Below, piece after piece: positions 5,286 to 7,555 of a stretch of 7,555 bases of DNA. Source of the DNA: Lachnoclostridium sp. UBA3775 (GTDB lineage Bacteria; Bacillota; Clostridia; Lachnospirales; Lachnospiraceae); NCBI GenBank assembly GCA_002369525.1, contig DFFN01000148.1, forward strand, positions 1-7,555, read 5' to 3'. The first letter of the stretch is position 1, and every line of letters begins with the position of its first letter. The translations under genes were made by a program, and so were the position numbers. The notes under the pieces are model-generated. The model was not told where the DNA came from, ran no database searches, and was given only the letters and a program-made list of their open reading frames with translations.

Positions 5286-7361
5286 AAAAAATATTTAAGA
5301 AAAATGCTGGCGCTGCTTGTAAGCATTTCAATATCGGCTGCGTTGATTTCCTGTGGGGAAGTAAATTCCTCGTCTGAGGAAAGCATCGCCTTGTCTGAGG
5401 AAAGCACCGCTTCGTCTGAGGAAAGCACCGTCTCGTCTGCGGAAGGCACCGCCGAATCCGCAGAAAGCGCAACTGAACCGGCACTGTCTTTTAGCGAAGC
5501 TTCAGGCTTTTACAGTGCGGAATTCGATCTTGCCATAAATTCTCCGGGAGAAAACTGGAAAATCTACTATACCCTTGACGGTTCAATACCCGATGAAAAA
5601 TCAAAAATCTACAGCGCTCCCCTTCACATGAAAAATGCAACAAACAACATGAATGTGTTAAGTGCGCAGAAAAATGTCAATCCGTCCGGCGACTATATCC
5701 CGAAGGATAAGGTTTTAAAGGGCAATGTGGTTCGTGCGATCGCAATCGACGATCGGGGAAACAGAACCGATGTGATAAGCGCCACTTACTTCGTTGGAAT
5801 TGACAGGGAAAAACTGTTCAGGACTGCCCCGGTGATCTCTATGTATACCGATTTTAACAACCTTTTCGGTTATGAAGACGGAATATATGTTTTAGGTAAA
5901 AGCTATGACGACTGGATCGCTGAAGATCCAAAGAACAAGAGAAAAGAGGGCTGGGAGAAACACGGAAACTTTAAAAACAAAGGAAAAGAGTGGGAAAGAG
6001 AGGCCCTCATAGAATATCTTCCCTACGGAGACGGCGACGGTTTTTCAATCGATCTCGGAATCAGGATAATGGGTGCGGCATCGCGCGGCAACATGCAGAA
6101 AAGCTTCCGTCTGAAATGCCGCGAGGAATACGGCGAGAAAAACCTGAAGTTTGATCTGATTCCGGATAATCTGCGCTCCGACGGAATCGGTGAGGTCGGA
6201 AAGTATAAATCCTTCGTGCTGCGTGACGGCGGAAACGACTGTGATTATACAAAATTCCGGGATCCGCTTTTGCAGGACCTTGTCGAAAACCGCAGCTTTG
6301 AAACCCAGCAGTCGGATGTATGTGTTCTCTTCATCGACGGCGAGTACTGGGGCATGTATGCCCTATGCGAGGATTACAGCGACAACTATATCGAGAACAA
6401 TTACGGCATAGACAATGACAATGTTGTCATAATCAAAAGAGGAGAGGTTGAAGAGGGCAGAGAAGAGGATATCGGGCTCTATAATGAATTCAGGGATTTC
6501 ATAACGGGAAACGACATGTCGGTGGCCGCGAATTATGAAAAGGCCTGCGAGATGCTTGACATACAAAGCTACATCGAATATTGTGCTTTCAATATTTACA
6601 TCGATAACCAGGACAGTTATTTCAAGGATAACAACTGGCAGATGTGGAGAGTAAGGGAGACCGATGCTGCTAATCCTTATGCGGACGGCAAATGGCGTAT
6701 GATGGCCTATGACACGGAATTTTCAACGGGACTTTACTCGGACGGCAAAAATCAAAGGTCGAATTCCTTTAAGAATGCGTTGAAGGAAAAGGCGACCGGA
6801 GGCAGGATATTTTCCTCTCTCATGGAAAACGAGCAGTTTAAGAATGAATTTGTAAGAACCCTTTGCGACATGAGAAACATTGATTTTGAGTGGAGCAGGG
6901 TTGAGGAGAGGATACAGTACTACACAAGGCTTTACGGCCCGCTTGTACCGGACACTCTTAAACGCTTCGGACCGGACTGGGTGATTAGGTGGAACGATCC
7001 GGTCAAATATTTTGATGACAAGGTGAAGGAAGTAAAGACCTGGCTTAAGGGCAGGTATGATACCTTTTTTGCGACCAATATAAAAAAGACCATGGATACC
7101 GGGGATGCCGTTTCCGTAATGGTGATGTCTTCGGATTACGAAAAGGGCGGATTCAGCCTGAATACCTCCTCCGTCGTGTTTAAGGAGGAATTCAAGGGAG
7201 AGTATTTCAGCGAATTCGGTTTTGAAGTAAATGCCCATCCGCGTATGGGAGCCGGGTTTGATCACTGGGAGGTCGTAAACGGAACTGTTTCGGATGAGAA
7301 ATCAGAGACGGCGCTTATATATCCGGAAGAGAACTGCATAGTAACGGCAGTGTACAATTAA
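5283..7361 (+). CDS. Secreted lipoprotein with CotH kinase-like domain
   Basis: This 692-residue protein begins with a lipoprotein signal peptide: MKKYLRK, a hydrophobic core, and lipobox LISC with Cys24 as the lipidated residue, so it should be anchored outside the cytoplasmic membrane. Residues 30-64 are a Ser/Glu-rich linker of five seven-residue repeats. A chitobiase/FN3-like domain follows (YYTLDGS at 95-101). The CotH domain then spans roughly 180 to 590: KSFRLK (273-278), LRDGGND (313-319), DGEYWGMYAL (352-361), IDNQDSYFKDNNW (440-452) and YDTEF (Asp477, Glu479). In Bacillus spore coat CotH, an atypical protein kinase, two aspartates in this part are essential; the residues here fit that pattern, but activity is not established. 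The last 90 residues form a beta-rich domain with FDHWEVVNG, resembling InlB-type repeats. CotH proteins are common in gut and rumen Clostridia, often on the cell surface. It is probably monocistronic, with a strong terminator after it. Confidence 0.9.
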   Translation: MKKYLRKMLALLVSISISAALISCGEVNSSSEESIALSEESTASSEESTVSSAEGTAESAESATEPALSFSEASGFYSAEFDLAINSPGENWKIYYTLDGSIPDEKSKIYSAPLHMKNATNNMNVLSAQKNVNPSGDYIPKDKVLKGNVVRAIAIDDRGNRTDVISATYFVGIDREKLFRTAPVISMYTDFNNLFGYEDGIYVLGKSYDDWIAEDPKNKRKEGWEKHGNFKNKGKEWEREALIEYLPYGDGDGFSIDLGIRIMGAASRGNMQKSFRLKCREEYGEKNLKFDLIPDNLRSDGIGEVGKYKSFVLRDGGNDCDYTKFRDPLLQDLVENRSFETQQSDVCVLFIDGEYWGMYALCEDYSDNYIENNYGIDNDNVVIIKRGEVEEGREEDIGLYNEFRDFITGNDMSVAANYEKACEMLDIQSYIEYCAFNIYIDNQDSYFKDNNWQMWRVRETDAANPYADGKWRMMAYDTEFSTGLYSDGKNQRSNSFKNALKEKATGGRIFSSLMENEQFKNEFVRTLCDMRNIDFEWSRVEERIQYYTRLYGPLVPDTLKRFGPDWVIRWNDPVKYFDDKVKEVKTWLKGRYDTFFATNIKKTMDTGDAVSVMVMSSDYEKGGFSLNTSSVVFKEEFKGEYFSEFGFEVNAHPRMGAGFDHWEVVNGTVSDEKSETALIYPEENCIVTAVYN
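5370..5474 (+). repeat. Five tandem 21-nt repeats encoding a Ser/Glu linker
   Basis: Five in-frame copies of a 21-nt unit begin at 5370, 5391, 5412, 5433 and 5454. The first three are nearly identical (TCGTCTGAGGAAAGCAYCG), encoding SSEES plus two variable residues; the fourth and fifth are decayed (SAEGTA, SAESAT). They lie just after the lipidated cysteine and probably form a flexible spacer from the membrane. Confidence 0.88.
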
Positions 7362-7365
7362 ATCG

Positions 7366-7408
7366 GGCGGCGGTTATAGACCAAACCTATAACTGCCGCC
7401 TGTTTTTT
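7366..7408 (+). terminator. Strong intrinsic terminator after the CotH lipoprotein gene
   Basis: GGCGGCGGTTATAG (7366-7379) pairs with CTATAACTGCCGCC (7387-7400) over 14 bp with one G-U, loop of seven nt, followed by TG and six T (7403-7408). It begins five nt after the stop codon and separates this gene from metY. Confidence 0.95.
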
Positions 7409-7424
7409 ACTATAACTAAACCTA

Positions 7425-7453
7425 TTGACAAAGTAGGAATTAAATCGTATAAT
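7425..7453 (+). promoter_or_regulatory. Consensus sigma-A promoter for metY
   Basis: Both hexamers match consensus exactly: TTGACA (7425-7430) and TATAAT (7448-7453), with the ideal 17-nt spacer. The leader to the ATG at 7505 is only about 45 nt, too short for an S-box (SAM) riboswitch or T-box, so any sulfur control would have to act through a protein regulator at or near the promoter. Confidence 0.93.
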
Positions 7454-7504
7454 TCAGCCATAAACAAAAACAAAACAGCCAGGTCAAAAAGGAGGGCAAT
7501 CAAA

Positions 7505-7555
7505 ATGAGTAATTATAAATTCGAAACACTTCAGCTTCACGTAGGACAGGAACAG
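7505..7555 (+). CDS. metY: O-acetylhomoserine sulfhydrylase, N-terminus (3' truncated by window edge)
   Basis: Only 17 codons are in the window, reading MSNYKFETLQLHVGQEQ. This matches the start of O-acetylhomoserine aminocarboxypropyltransferase, a cytoplasmic PLP enzyme of the Cys/Met metabolism family that makes homocysteine from O-acetylhomoserine and sulfide; members typically begin with F-x-T-L-x-L-H-x-G-Q. AGGAGG (7490-7495) lies nine nt before the ATG. The call rests on a short but characteristic stretch; a related cystathionine-type enzyme cannot be fully excluded. Confidence 0.87.
   Translation, partial: MSNYKFETLQLHVGQEQ

Noticed and set aside
6723..7265. Minus-strand open frame of 180 codons opposite the CotH domain
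   Set aside because: It mirrors the codon pattern of the CotH gene and has no recognisable motif or ribosome site.

Overview
The window looks like the chromosome of an anaerobic member of the Clostridia, most likely a Lachnospiraceae species of the Butyrivibrio/Roseburia type. Three things point there: a SCIFF RiPP precursor with its radical SAM maturase (a hallmark of Clostridia), the Lachnospiraceae-like sequences of the partial glucose-6-phosphate isomerase and O-acetylhomoserine sulfhydrylase, and a large CotH-family lipoprotein. Genus assignment is an inference. All genes lie on the plus strand, and no tRNA, rRNA, IS element or CRISPR array is visible.

Layout. (1) 1-486 is the 3' end of pgi. 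(2) 555-583 is a good extended -10 promoter, followed by a four-gene run: a 52-residue SCIFF precursor (626-784), a terminator-like hairpin (813-846), the SCIFF radical SAM/SPASM maturase (863-2356), an Orn/Lys/Arg decarboxylase-fold PLP enzyme (2340-3782) and a DUF3810-like membrane zinc metallopeptidase (3772-4956). The last three genes overlap one another by 17 and 11 nt, so they are probably translationally coupled. (3) 4957-5282 is a 326-nt gap with its own promoter and a 20-bp hairpin closed by a GUGA loop: either an attenuated leader or a small RNA. (4) 5283-7361 encodes a secreted lipoprotein with a CotH kinase-like domain, followed by a strong terminator. (5) A consensus sigma-A promoter (TTGACA-17-TATAAT) drives metY, of which only 17 codons are in the window.

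How the genes may work together. The precursor and maturase form a ranthipeptide (SCIFF) system; the hairpin between them probably lets the precursor be made in excess over the enzyme. The PLP enzyme and the membrane protease are joined to it by overlapping frames. The protease domain is predicted to lie outside the membrane, so it is a speculative candidate for processing the modified peptide. The SCIFF precursor is unusual: at the positions where the family normally has a Cys followed by the Thr that accepts the thioether, this one reads Ser-Gly. The maturase also carries an extra Cys-rich C-terminal tail. These are the features most worth a second look. pgi, the CotH gene and metY look like separate transcription units.
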